Assembly (NCBI GenBank): GCA_944342125.1
Contig: CALVMF010000007.1
Coordinates: 1 to 24,173, forward strand
Length of the DNA: 24,173 nt
Source of the DNA: an uncultured Bacilli bacterium
GTDB taxonomy: Bacteria; Bacillota_I; Bacilli_A; RFN20; CAG-826
Direction of reading: 5' to 3'
Within the stretch, counting starts at the first letter, position 1, and every line of letters starts with the position of its first letter. This document shows positions 16,025 through 23,677 of the stretch, in pieces. The notes under the pieces were generated by a model. That model ran no database searches, was not told the DNA's origin, and saw nothing but the letters and a program-made list of their open reading frames with translations. Position numbers and translations under genes: made by a program.

Positions 16025-16303
16025 ATGAAAAAACTTGAGATTTGCAGAGATTTAATTGATTCTATCGATACTCAGATAATTGAACTTTACGAAAAAAGAA
16101 TGGAAGTTGTCAAAGATGTGATCGAATATAAAATAGAAAACGATTTACCAATTTATGATCAGAATCGTGAAAGTTTAATGCTTGAAAAAAACTTGTCTAA
16201 AATTAAAAATGAAAAATATAAAAAATATTACTCTGATGTATTAAACGGATTTTTAAAGGCGAGTAAAGAATATCAAAAAGATATACTAAGTAAGGGAAAG
16301 TAA
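16025..16303 (+). CDS. Stand-alone AroQ-type chorismate mutase
   Basis: The 92-residue all-helical enzyme converts chorismate to prephenate. All catalytic positions known from the E. coli AroQ domain are present with a constant offset of three: Arg8, Arg25, Lys36, Asp45, Arg48 and Glu49, then Ser80 and Gln84 in the last helix (offset four). The motif LPIYDQNRE covers three of them. AGGAG lies seven bases before the ATG. It is a single-domain protein with no dehydratase or dehydrogenase part and no signal peptide, so it acts in the cytoplasm. It is the last gene of the U32-permease-mutase operon and may supply prephenate for tRNA modification as well as Phe/Tyr synthesis. Confidence 0.93.
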   Translation: MKKLEICRDLIDSIDTQIIELYEKRMEVVKDVIEYKIENDLPIYDQNRESLMLEKNLSKIKNEKYKKYYSDVLNGFLKASKEYQKDILSKGK

Positions 16304-16367
16304 TCGTTTTATTCTTTTAAAAAAGTAATAACTCTTAGAAATCTTATAGGACAAAAGTATCAAAAAC

Positions 16368-16868
16368 TTAATCTTTTTGAGCTGAAAAAGTAACGGTTAT
16401 ATCGCCTTTCCCTAGTGCTTCTTCCCAATTTGTTAAATCGCTAACATGAGCAAGCGGAGTATAGCTCCAAGTATTAGACCCATAAAACATGACAATTTGA
16501 TTGCCTTGATAAAGAACAATATCGCCAGCTTTAGTCGTAATTTTTTCATCTTCCTGACTGAGGTTTCTTCCTAAGGGACCAACTTTTTCAAATCCACCAT
16601 AATCGCTTAATTCAATCAATAAAGGTTCTTCTTTAATCATCTCGACAAATTCGCTAGTCGCTAAATTATCTTCTAAAACTAGATCAAATGTGTACTGGTA
16701 TATTTCTAGTATGATTTTCATTTCTTCTACTCCTTCATTTGTTTCGTGATTATTCTCTTCCTCAATTTCTTCTTGAGTGTATGTGCTAGATTCACAAGCA
16801 CTTGATGATAAAGAAATAAGTAAAAATAAAATCCTCATTAATCTTGTTTTCATATTCACCATGTTCAT
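16368..16868 (-). CDS. Cyclophilin-like lipoprotein
   Basis: The 166-residue product has a signal peptide ending in SSSAC (Cys25), a short acidic linker (EEIEEENNHETNEGVEE), then a cyclophilin-like fold of about 118 residues. The segment GRNLSQEDEKITTKAGDIV followed by LYQGNQIVMFYGSNTWSYTPL is typical of the bacterial cyclophilin_like family, a beta barrel without proven prolyl isomerase activity. GGAGG lies six bases before the ATG at 16868. The gene is convergent with chorismate mutase. Role at the cell surface is unknown. Confidence 0.9.
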   Translation of the reverse strand: MNMVNMKTRLMRILFLLISLSSSACESSTYTQEEIEEENNHETNEGVEEMKIILEIYQYTFDLVLEDNLATSEFVEMIKEEPLLIELSDYGGFEKVGPLGRNLSQEDEKITTKAGDIVLYQGNQIVMFYGSNTWSYTPLAHVSDLTNWEEALGKGDITVTFSAQKD

Positions 16869-16939
16869 CTAAATCCTCCAAAATAATTTGAAATCCTTAA
16901 GCTACTCCCTAAAATCAATAAAAGTAAAAAACTCCAATC

Positions 16940-17368
16940 AAGTTTTCTTTTCGTCAGGGTAATTGGTTATGGGTTGACTTGCTCATCATGATCTCTACGT
17001 TTGCCATTCTTTAATCCTTTTTAGATAAAAATTATGAGCATATAGTTCGTTTCATTTACTATAACTTTATTAACGTTAAACTTTGTTTTTGCATATTCGA
17101 CCAAAGCGCTTCCTATTCCATTTCCTCTTTTATCGTCATCAATAAAAAGCATTTCTATTTTTTTCATTCGCTTTTTTAAGATTAATTTTATTAAAAAGAT
17201 GATAAGCATGCACAAACCAGCTCCTAAATAAAGGAATTCCGCCATTAGAGTTGGTATTAAATAACCTAGTATGAGCTTAGATAAAGGAGAAGATGTTGAG
17301 TAGCATACTGCCGCTAAAATAGCTAAGGCTATTCCACGTTTATTATCACTTCTTAAAATATTTGTCAT
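16940..17368 (-). pseudogene. Deletion fusion of EamA transporter start and GNAT acetyltransferase end
   Basis: Residues 1-63 of the open frame (17021-17368) are the beginning of an EamA/DMT-family transporter, with two membrane segments and LAILAAVCYSTSSPLSKLIL. Residues about 69-109 switch to the acetyl-CoA-binding part of a GNAT acetyltransferase, KKIEMLFIDDDKRGNGIGSA with the R-G-N-G-I-G loop. The frame then breaks. Other frames continue the GNAT ending: YAHNFYLKR, then KRRDHDEQVNP, a stop, and PITLTKRKL, down to about 16940. So two truncated genes were joined by deletion and the product has since decayed by at least two frameshifts and one stop. No function is expected. Confidence 0.8.
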
Positions 17369-18069
17369 TGCTATTTCAACACTCTTTAAATTAACTTTGT
17401 TTCATTCTATAAAGAAAAACTTCTTAATTAAAGATATTATAAATTTTTAAAACTCTAACGCACACGATAGACTTGATAAGTAAAATTGTTTCTTTAATCT
17501 TTTTGCATTTCAATCGTTTAGTTTAAATTACAATTAACTCCTTTAAACTTTCTCTAAAAATTACTATCTTCATTTCGCAAGAACTACATTTTGTCATTTT
17601 TGCGAAATGAAATTCGTCGACTTTCATTAACGGTATTTAAAGGATTTTTATAACTCGAAATCTTCAACTTATCTTTTGGTGACTCTTGAAGTTAATCTAA
17701 CTAAAATTGTTTTATTCGTTTATTTAGTATTTTTTTCAGCGTCATTTGAAATTTTACCAATTACCAATCTCTAATAATATTTTTTCTCAATGTCACCTAA
17801 CAGCCAAAAAAATATTTCAAATAGCATTTAGAAATTGTTCACTTGTTTTATTCAAACTATTATGTGATTTAATTAGCTTATCGCTTAGTCAGGTTTCTCA
17901 ATCTTTTTAAAACTATTTATTTATTTTACTAAAGTTTTGCGGACTTTTTTGAAAATTTTAGGTAATTTAAGTTTACCTCATAACTCTCTGCTTCTTATAT
18001 TTCTAAAAGCTATAAAACAAATTTATTCACAGCTAATAGGCTAAAATTAGAACTTATTTAATGAGATTT
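17369..18069. other. Gene-free stretch of 700 bases
   Basis: No credible reading frame, RNA gene or terminator is visible on either strand, and I recognise no protein remnant. The only notable structure is the 12-bp inverted repeat at 17569-17611. It is probably eroded DNA. Confidence 0.6.
17569..17611. repeat. 12-bp perfect inverted repeat with 19-base loop
   Basis: TTCATTTCGCAA (17569-17580) and TTGCGAAATGAA (17600-17611) are exact inverse complements. There is no T tract after either arm, so it is not a normal terminator. Confidence 0.6.
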
Positions 18070-19299
18070 TTAAATGACCGAAATATTTACAGCGTAAGTA
18101 TCATCATTAACTTTATATACTGATGGAGTGTTGCAGATAATAAAATTATCCCCTTTTTGATACATACTCTTGCTTAAACAATTAAATGCTTTTACATCGC
18201 TTTTGCCATATCTGATGTTTGATTTACATTCAATTAAATGCATAGCACCTTTATCTATAGCTACTAAATCTATTTCGTTTTGATTATTGTCTCGATAATA
18301 ATAAAAATTTTCTTTCACACTATTGTTTCTAAAATTTTTTCTTATCTCATTAATGATGTAAGTTTCTATAAATCTACCACTAAAAATTGATTTGCTTAAT
18401 GCTTCAGGATTATTTATTCGAGCTAAGTAAGACGCTAAACCAGTATCATTAAAATAGATCTTAGGTCTTTTAACGATTCTTTTAGTTATAGAATATTCAT
18501 TATAAGGCTCAAGCAAGTAAATAATATCCCCAGCTAATAAGACACTAATCCAAGATTTAATTGTATCCGCTTTAACGCCTACAATTTTTGCTAATCTATC
18601 GTAAACCAATTCTTCTCCAGTTAAAGAAGCTAGTAATTCCATAAAATTCTTAAACTTTAATTTATTTTCGATATTGATGATTTGTGAAACATCTCTTTCT
18701 AAATATGAATTAACGTAATTGCTATAAAAAGTATCTAGATTAATGTCAGAAACATATAGTTCAGGATACATCCCTTTAACAATTAAATTGAATAATTCAT
18801 TAGGATTAAGTATAAAATCACCACTTCTTTTAACTATCTCATCGTGTTCAAATATTAATTTATCTTCTTTTCTGCCGTATATTTCTCTTGCGCTTAGCGG
18901 AGACATTTTAATAATGTTTACTCTACCTGCCATAGATTCAGTAACATTTTTCATTAGTTCATAAGCTTGCGAACCAGTAAGTATATACATCCCATTATTA
19001 TTGCCTTTTTCTAGCTTTTCTTTATTAACAATAGAGACGATTACATCAAATAATTTTGGAGCATATTGAACTTCATCAATGATTAGAGGTGATTTATGTA
19101 TTTCCAAAAAATATTCAGGATCTTCTATTGCCAAACTGCGATTTCTTAAATCATCAAGTGAAACATAATTTAGATTTAATTCTTTTTTTATCTCATAGCA
19201 AAGAGTTGATTTACCAACTTGTCTTGCCCCAGTAATTAAAGTAATTGGTTTAATTTTTAAACTCTTAAGAATTTCTTTTTTAATTGTTCTTTCAATCAT
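18070..19299 (-). CDS. AAA ATPase with DUF4143 domain, intact
   Basis: The 409-residue protein has Walker A GARQVGKST (24-32), Walker B PLIIDEVQ (71-78), a sensor-like YILTGSQ (105-111) and SMAGRV (122-127), followed by the helical DUF4143 part. A C-terminal nuclease-like core contains FYYYRDNNQNEIDLVA and LIECKSN, fitting a PD-(D/E)xK arrangement. Family members are widespread orphan ATPases of unknown role, often multicopy. The ATG at 19299 follows AGGTG; a TTG seven codons upstream is in frame but less likely. Two relatives follow in the window: a broken copy (19657-20972) and a copy cut by the right edge. Its ending FIICNTPSVYKVNDDTYAV matches the partial copy. Confidence 0.92.
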   Translation of the reverse strand: MIERTIKKEILKSLKIKPITLITGARQVGKSTLCYEIKKELNLNYVSLDDLRNRSLAIEDPEYFLEIHKSPLIIDEVQYAPKLFDVIVSIVNKEKLEKGNNNGMYILTGSQAYELMKNVTESMAGRVNIIKMSPLSAREIYGRKEDKLIFEHDEIVKRSGDFILNPNELFNLIVKGMYPELYVSDINLDTFYSNYVNSYLERDVSQIINIENKLKFKNFMELLASLTGEELVYDRLAKIVGVKADTIKSWISVLLAGDIIYLLEPYNEYSITKRIVKRPKIYFNDTGLASYLARINNPEALSKSIFSGRFIETYIINEIRKNFRNNSVKENFYYYRDNNQNEIDLVAIDKGAMHLIECKSNIRYGKSDVKAFNCLSKSMYQKGDNFIICNTPSVYKVNDDTYAVNISVI

Positions 19300-19319
19300 A
19301 ATTTTCACCTTATAAAACA

Positions 19320-19347
19320 ATTATATATTATTTTAGTATTTTGTCCA
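19320..19347 (-). promoter_or_regulatory. Promoter of the intact DUF4143 ATPase
   Basis: On the minus strand, TGGACA (19342-19347) and TATAAT (19320-19325) are 16 bp apart, with the ATG about 20 bases downstream of the -10 box. It is the clearest promoter in the right half of the window. Confidence 0.7.
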
Positions 19348-19358
19348 GTGGTACTGGA
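19344..19358. promoter_or_regulatory. Inverted repeat overlapping the ATPase -35 box
   Basis: TCCAGT and ACTGGA flank a GGT spacer. The left arm shares bases with the -35 box, so it could be an operator for an unknown repressor. Confidence 0.4.
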
Positions 19359-19656
19359 AATTTTACTAATTTTCTCTTCATCAATGTTATTGATAAAAAT
19401 TATGACTGCACTTTTTAGAAAAAATACGGAATTTTTTCAGAACGAAAAACTAAAAATTTTATATCCTCTTAAACTTAGTATAAGAGATGTTATATTTTTA
19501 GCTTTTCTTAAACATTTATTATTTTTGACATTATATCGAGCTTTATCGTGCTTTTTAGCTTTTTCACCTATTTATAGATAAATTAAAAGTTTAATCAGAA
19601 GCAGTTTACATTTAAGAAAAGCAGCAAAAATCTTCATAAATATGTTTTTAAAAGAT
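19359..19656. other. Gene-free spacer between two ATPase genes
   Basis: A 77-codon open frame on the plus strand (19348-19581) has no ribosome site or recognisable domain and overlaps the minus-strand promoter, so I do not call it. Nothing else is seen. Confidence 0.5.
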
Positions 19657-20972
19657 TTAAATAAACATTGCTAGATAAATTGGCATTATAGTGAGATTCC
19701 CTTCCCTTTTTATCTCGTTACTATTTGTTAAAACATAGCCTTCCTTTAACTTGTAGTTTCCTGCTTGATCAACAAGTTTTGGTATGCTCGAAAATTATTA
19801 AAGTGTTTTCCTGATTTAATTTCGATAGGTAAGATACTTAAAGAATTGTAATCGTTTATTAAAAAGTCAACTTCGCCGACCTTTTTAGAGTCAAAATAAT
19901 AAAGCTCGTGACCATTACTTATTAATTCCATTGCGACAACTGTTTCATATACACTTCCTAGATTTATAGCATTATCATCTTTTAACAGGGATTTAATGTT
20001 TTCTTTATAAAGAATATCCGTTAATATTCCAACATCATTAAAATAGAGCTTTATAAGATTTTTACTACTTGATTTTAAAAGAAGAAATTTTGGATTCGTC
20101 ACCGCTTTTGCATCGTTTACTATCCCTGAAGCTATTAAGTACTCAAATTCATCTTGATATTTTAATAACGAGCTTCCTTTTTTGCCTTCTATCTCATTAA
20201 ATTTCACTCTTTTGACTTTGTTTTCCATATAAGAAGCCAACATATCATATATTCTTCTTATTTTTAATAAATGCATCTCATCATATTGACTAACATCTAA
20301 TTTATAAAGGTCATAAATGTAGTTTTGCTCGTCTCTCATTAACTTAATATTTAAACTCGAAATAAATATATCAACGGCTCTTGGCAAACCACCAGTTAAT
20401 AAGTATTCTTTAAAATAACGTAAAATTACTTTGTGCAATGGAAGACTTATGCTTGTTTTATCTTCAAAAGATGCTTTTAAAGAATCGATAACTTCAAGCG
20501 CAACTCCTCTTGCGACTAAAAACTCTTTAAAGGAGAGTGGGTGGGGCTTAACTTCACGAATATATCCAATTGGGATAAATGTACTTTTTAGGGTTATTTC
20601 TAAAAGTGAACCACTAGCAATATATCGATATCTTCCATCGATTTTAATTGCTTTTAATAGCGTTATAAGTTGAGGATAAGTTTATATTTCATCAAGAAAA
20701 ATGATTGTGTCATCTACATTTCCAAGATTATTTCCATATAAAGAGCTGATTTGTAGGTAAAAATCTTCCGGCGAAGATATACCATCAAAATACTTAGAAC
20801 CATTAAAATCAACGCTTAAGTTAATTTCTATATAATGCTTAAAATGTAACTTTGCGGTTTCTCTAATTATGTAGCTTTTTCCAACCTGTCTAGCTCCAGT
20901 CAAAATAAGAATGCTTTCGCCCTTATTTAGATAGTATTCTTTTAATTCTTTTTCAACGTTTCTTCTTAGCAT
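19657..20972 (-). pseudogene. Second DUF4143 ATPase, broken by one ochre codon and one frameshift
   Basis: The N-terminal part (20682-20972) has Walker A GARQVGKS (26-33) and Walker B IIFLDEI (90-96). It stops at TAA (20682-20684), where relatives continue DEIQ; CAA to TAA is the simplest change. The same frame then runs on with TYPQLITLLKAIKIDGRYRY, IASGSL and the DUF4143 part, including VGEVDFLI and IEIKSGK, to 19746. Near 19770 the frame shifts by one base: the other frame continues with the family-typical YKLKEGYVLTNSNEIKREG and MPIYLAMFI, ending at TAA 19657-19659. The intact gene would have been about 438 residues. Both lesions are visible directly. Internal restart at 20438 would lack the ATPase motifs. 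Confidence 0.88.
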
Positions 20973-20974
20973 AA

Positions 20975-21053
20975 CAACTTTTCCAATAAAATTCTTGTGT
21001 ATTTTTGCAACTTTTCCAATATATTTGCTGGTAATTTTAACAACTTTTCTAAA
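20975..21053. repeat. Three repeats with exact 33-bp period upstream of the broken ATPase
   Basis: CAACTTTTC starts at 20975, 21008 and 21041. The first two copies extend to the identical CAACTTTTCCAATA. Read on the minus strand in frame with the ATPase, the units give GKVV/GKVA/RKVV spaced by 11 residues (IGKVAKIHKNFIGKVV), but no start codon precedes them, so translation is not expected. Confidence 0.6.
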
Positions 21054-21190
21054 AAGTGACAGGTAGATTTTGTAGTGGTAACCTAAATTTTATTAATGGA
21101 ATGAAAATTTTTAGCATATTTTATTTGCGTTGACTTTATTTTTGAGATTTTTATGTTCAATTGATTTACAATTAAATAGTCTGAAATGTA

Positions 21191-21229
21191 CCTTTAAAAA
21201 GAGATATTTGGCTACTCTATCTTTAAAGG
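21191..21229. repeat. Imperfect hairpin
   Basis: CCTTTAAA (21191-21198) pairs with TTTAAAGG (21222-21229), and GATA (21203-21206) with TATC (21218-21221) after a 4-base bulge. It lies in the gene-free stretch between the ATPase remnant and the transposase remnant. The function is unknown. Confidence 0.4.
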
Positions 21230-21270
21230 GTTAAGGTGTGATTACAATTACGCCACCATTTTATCTTCGT

Positions 21271-21546
21271 TTATTGTTTTAAAACTAATCTTAATGGTGT
21301 TGACGATGGTTTTAAAACAACATCTTCAGGTCCAATAAGTTTAATATTCAATTTTTAGACAGCATCTAACCTAAATTTTTCAGAGAAACATTGGTACGGG
21401 GTTTTATTTTCCAATATTTCTCTAACATAAAAGTTGATGTGACTGAAAAGTTTATCGATATTCGCTTGATGAATTTTATTACTGTCTAGTGATTCGCCTT
21501 TTAGAAGAACGAATCTAATAAGTTCGTGATTCCTTTCACATTCATG
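21271..21546 (-). mobile_element. IS30-like transposase, C-terminal remnant
   Basis: About 90 codons read HECERNHELIRFVLLKGESL, then a helical segment, KLFSHINFYVREILENKTPY, a stop (probably AAA to TAA), and KLNIKLIGPEDVVLKP. CERNHE-(L/F)-IR, followed by a 'LPKG'-like motif, and the 'IN.Y.RE.L..KTPY' segment are typical of the end of IS30-family transposases. The N-terminal and catalytic parts are missing. A TAG stands immediately before the first recognisable codon, marking the break point. No complete terminal repeats of the element are seen. It is a dead fragment. Confidence 0.75.
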
Positions 21547-21559
21547 CTAATCACTAGAC
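21484..21559. repeat. 11-bp perfect inverted repeat at the transposase break point
   Basis: GTCTAGTGATT (21484-21494) lies inside the transposase remnant and AATCACTAGAC (21549-21559) lies exactly at its truncated 5' end. One may be an inverted copy of the other made during the rearrangement. Confidence 0.55.
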
Positions 21560-21668
21560 TTTTTTGTTTTCTGTTAAAACTATATCCTCACTCATCGTAG
21601 ATTGTAGTAAGTCTCTAAAAACTGCAAATTTCAATCAAAAAAGCTGCAAAAGTCCATTAAAAAATAAA

Positions 21669-21799
21669 ATTTGCTTCTCAATTTTCTCTTATGTTTTTAT
21701 CAAGTCTGCTTATCCAACTAGGATTTGAAAACCATTCATGATGTGCAAATATCAATAAAAATCGAGAACGTAGCATTTTATTAAAAAAGAGAAGCAAAT
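21669..21799. repeat. 131-bp unit bounded by 11-bp perfect inverted repeats
   Basis: ATTTGCTTCTC (21669-21679) and GAGAAGCAAAT (21789-21799) bound the unit. It contains a 32-codon frame on the minus strand (21678-21776) with no ribosome site. It may be a small non-autonomous element or solo IS ends. No convincing target duplication is seen. The rest of 21547-21840 holds nothing I can name. Confidence 0.4.
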
Positions 21800-21846
21800 G
21801 ATTAAAATAACTTTATAGAAAATTTCAAAAATCAAAACTAACAAAA

Positions 21847-21870
21847 GAGGTTACTATCACTAGTAACCTC
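21847..21870. terminator. Strong hairpin terminator, probably bidirectional
   Basis: GAGGTTACTA (21847-21856) pairs with TAGTAACCTC (21861-21870) around a TCAC loop. On the minus strand a T-rich TTTTGTTAGTTTT follows, fitting termination of the lipoprotein gene that ends 29 bases upstream. On the plus strand ATACTTTTTTT follows. Confidence 0.85.
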
Positions 21871-21898
21871 ATACTTTTTTTGAGATATTACTTACAAC

Positions 21899-23020
21899 TT
21901 ATTCATCAATTGTAATTTGAATTGGGTTTGCTTCGATAGGTAAGCTTGTTAAAGAAAGAATACCATCATTAATTTGATTAAACCCAGTTAGAGATGAACC
22001 AGTTCCTGTCCAATCCAAAACATTAAGAGCAACAGGTTTTTCATATCTACCCTCTTCTTCATTCCAAACACTGTAACCAGAACTAATAGAATAAGTGTGA
22101 CCAACTGCAAATACCATTGTGCCTTTACCATCTATAAGTTCATCAAGAGAAAATCCTTGATATTCAGGTGCATTGCTTCCATAGATATGATTTTGATCAG
22201 TGATACTAATTTGAATATTTTCTAAATCATCATAAGAAGTTTCGTTGATGACAGTAAATGGAGCCTTCCAAGTTTCAACTTCAATTTCTCCATATTCAGT
22301 AACAGTAAATGTTCTCATTAAGGTTGCTTCACTTGAATTATTAAAGTCTAAATGAACATAAATTGTGGCTTCCCCTGGCCTAATTTGTTTTAAATCAACA
22401 TCAATTGCTCCGCCAATGACGTAATTTGCTGCTCCAGAACTTACTTCGCTTGCTAATAAAGGGTCAAAACTAAGTGCACTATCTGGTATAACATCTTGAT
22501 TAGAAGATAAAACTTCTTTGGTTTCAACGACGTTATTATATGAGCCAAATTCAGTCATATTAAAATTCAAGGTTAATTCTTGATCGCAATCTAAAAATTC
22601 ATAGCCCTTATCTTCTTCACTAGCCATTGAAATTTCATCAATCACATTTTCGCCCCAACTTAAATAATCATCTGGATCGTCGTATTCAGTAATTGGTGTT
22701 AACTCTACTTCGATTTTCACATCTTTGCCTGGCATTATAAATTGATAGCCTAAAGAACCTTTATTAATTGATGTTCCATTATAAGTTACTTCGCCAATCT
22801 CATAAAATACACTTTTTGATTCAACATCAAAAAGAATGTTACTTCCTTCTTGCCCTTGGCTAGCTAAATCGATGATTTTATAATTAGCATTTTCATCGTA
22901 AGAAATTTTATAAATAGTAGGGTCTTCACCACCACCTTCGCCTCCATCTCCACAAGAAGCTAAACTAAAAACAAACGACGAGCACAATATACTAGTTAAA
23001 ATAATGCTTGTTTTCTTCAT
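21899..23020 (-). CDS. Large lipoprotein of unknown function
   Basis: The 373-residue product has a signal peptide MKKTSIILTSILCSSFVFSL with the lipid anchor Cys23 (LASC), then a glycine/aspartate linker (GDGGEGGGEDP). The mature part begins with a YKISYDENANYKI segment and FIMPGKDVKIEVEL that resemble the short extracellular repeat modules of Bacillota surface proteins. It continues as a beta-rich, acidic protein with RPGEATIYVHLDF, as in Ig-like (BIG2-type) domains. No catalytic motif is visible. An in-frame ATG at 23044 touches the AAGGAG ribosome site directly, while the 23020 ATG is 24 bases from it. I chose 23020 because the signal peptide begins there, but the true start is open. It appears monocistronic. 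Confidence 0.8.
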   Translation of the reverse strand: MKKTSIILTSILCSSFVFSLASCGDGGEGGGEDPTIYKISYDENANYKIIDLASQGQEGSNILFDVESKSVFYEIGEVTYNGTSINKGSLGYQFIMPGKDVKIEVELTPITEYDDPDDYLSWGENVIDEISMASEEDKGYEFLDCDQELTLNFNMTEFGSYNNVVETKEVLSSNQDVIPDSALSFDPLLASEVSSGAANYVIGGAIDVDLKQIRPGEATIYVHLDFNNSSEATLMRTFTVTEYGEIEVETWKAPFTVINETSYDDLENIQISITDQNHIYGSNAPEYQGFSLDELIDGKGTMVFAVGHTYSISSGYSVWNEEEGRYEKPVALNVLDWTGTGSSLTGFNQINDGILSLTSLPIEANPIQITIDE

Positions 23021-23044
23021 AATTATTTTTCTGCTAATAAGCAT

Positions 23045-23380
23045 CTCCTTGATAATATTCTAAACAAAGCAGGAGAAATTTAATAGAATTTTTCGCAAAT
23101 CGGCTACATAATCTTAAAAACTATTCAATTATTAAATATGAAAATGTTATTAGAATTAACATTCGCTATTAATCTAATCTTCAATCACAAACAAAACCAC
23201 ATATAAAATGGTAATTAAATATTATTCCCATCTTCTTTATATGGTTTTTGAACAATTGTATAAGATTTATTTATGGTTTATGAGGCTACTATATTTTTTA
23301 TTAAATAATGCGAGAGCATTGATTCTTTTCATTTTTTTCGATTCCATCGATATTTTCAACTTGCCATTTGCAAACGGCGA
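23045..23380. other. Gene-free spacer
   Basis: A 64-codon plus-strand frame (23208-23402) has no ribosome site and overlaps the antitoxin gene; I reject it. A small hairpin AATGC-GAGA-GCATT lies at 23307-23320. I see no remnant of a toxin gene downstream of the antitoxin. Confidence 0.5.
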
Positions 23381-23638
23381 TTATTTCGCTAATTCCTTAT
23401 AAGCTGTCAAATTTTTTTCAATGAGCTGATTGGAGAGTTTTTCTACAGAACTATCTGTTGCCATTTGAATCTTAGTTCCTGTGCGCTTGACCTCAAAGGG
23501 AATACGTTGTTCTCGAACAGCTTGCTTGACAAACATGGTAATAGCTGAACTCAAAGAAAGTCCGAGATCGTTAAACAATTCATCAGCTTGAGCTTTAAGC
23601 TGTTCATCCATGCGGATTGTAACATTGATGTTAGCCAT
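23381..23638 (-). CDS. RelB/DinJ-family antitoxin, orphan
   Basis: The 85-residue product has an N-terminal ribbon-helix-helix (NINVTIRMDEQLKAQADELF, then LGLSLSSAITMFVKQAVREQ and RIPFEV), the signature of RelB/DinJ antitoxins, followed by a neutralising tail. It would bind DNA as a dimer and block a RelE/YafQ-type toxin, but no toxin follows: the 330 bases downstream hold no gene. The region 23401-23640 is about 39% G+C by my count, against 27% in the adjacent 23281-23340, so it was probably acquired from elsewhere. GGAGG lies seven bases before the ATG. It may have lost its toxin or act against a toxin encoded in another place. Confidence 0.92.
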   Translation of the reverse strand: MANINVTIRMDEQLKAQADELFNDLGLSLSSAITMFVKQAVREQRIPFEVKRTGTKIQMATDSSVEKLSNQLIEKNLTAYKELAK

Positions 23639-23650
23639 ATGAATACCTCC

Positions 23651-23660
23651 AATTCGAATT
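23651..23660. promoter_or_regulatory. Palindrome AATTCGAATT between promoter and ribosome site
   Basis: This perfect 10-bp palindrome lies directly next to GGAGG and at the expected transcript start. Ribbon-helix-helix antitoxins bind palindromes at this position, so it is a candidate autoregulatory operator. Confidence 0.5.
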
Positions 23661-23668
23661 ACATCTAC

Positions 23669-23677
23669 ATTATAGCA
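23669..23677 (-). promoter_or_regulatory. Extended -10 promoter of the antitoxin
   Basis: On the minus strand the sequence reads TGCTATAAT, an extended -10 element (TGnTATAAT), 30 bases before the ATG. There is no good -35 box, as is common for extended -10 promoters. Confidence 0.65.

Noticed and set aside
16304..16367. Terminator between chorismate mutase and the cyclophilin-like gene
   Set aside because: The short TTTTAAAAAA stretch does not form a convincing stem with a T tract.
19348..19581. 77-codon plus-strand frame
   Set aside because: It overlaps the minus-strand ATPase promoter, and it has no ribosome site or domain.
19409..21058. 14-bp inverted repeat CACTTTTTAGAAAA (19409-19422 and 21045-21058) flanking the broken ATPase, seen as possible element ends
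   Set aside because: A 14-base match is expected by chance in 24 kb of AT-rich DNA, and the flanks diverge at once.
20973..21095. Upstream extension of the broken ATPase frame through the 33-bp repeats
   Set aside because: The frame is open back to a TAA near 21095 but has no usable start codon; the ATG at 20972 is the natural start.
21678..21776. 32-codon minus-strand frame inside the 131-bp unit
   Set aside because: It has no ribosome site and a chance-level length.
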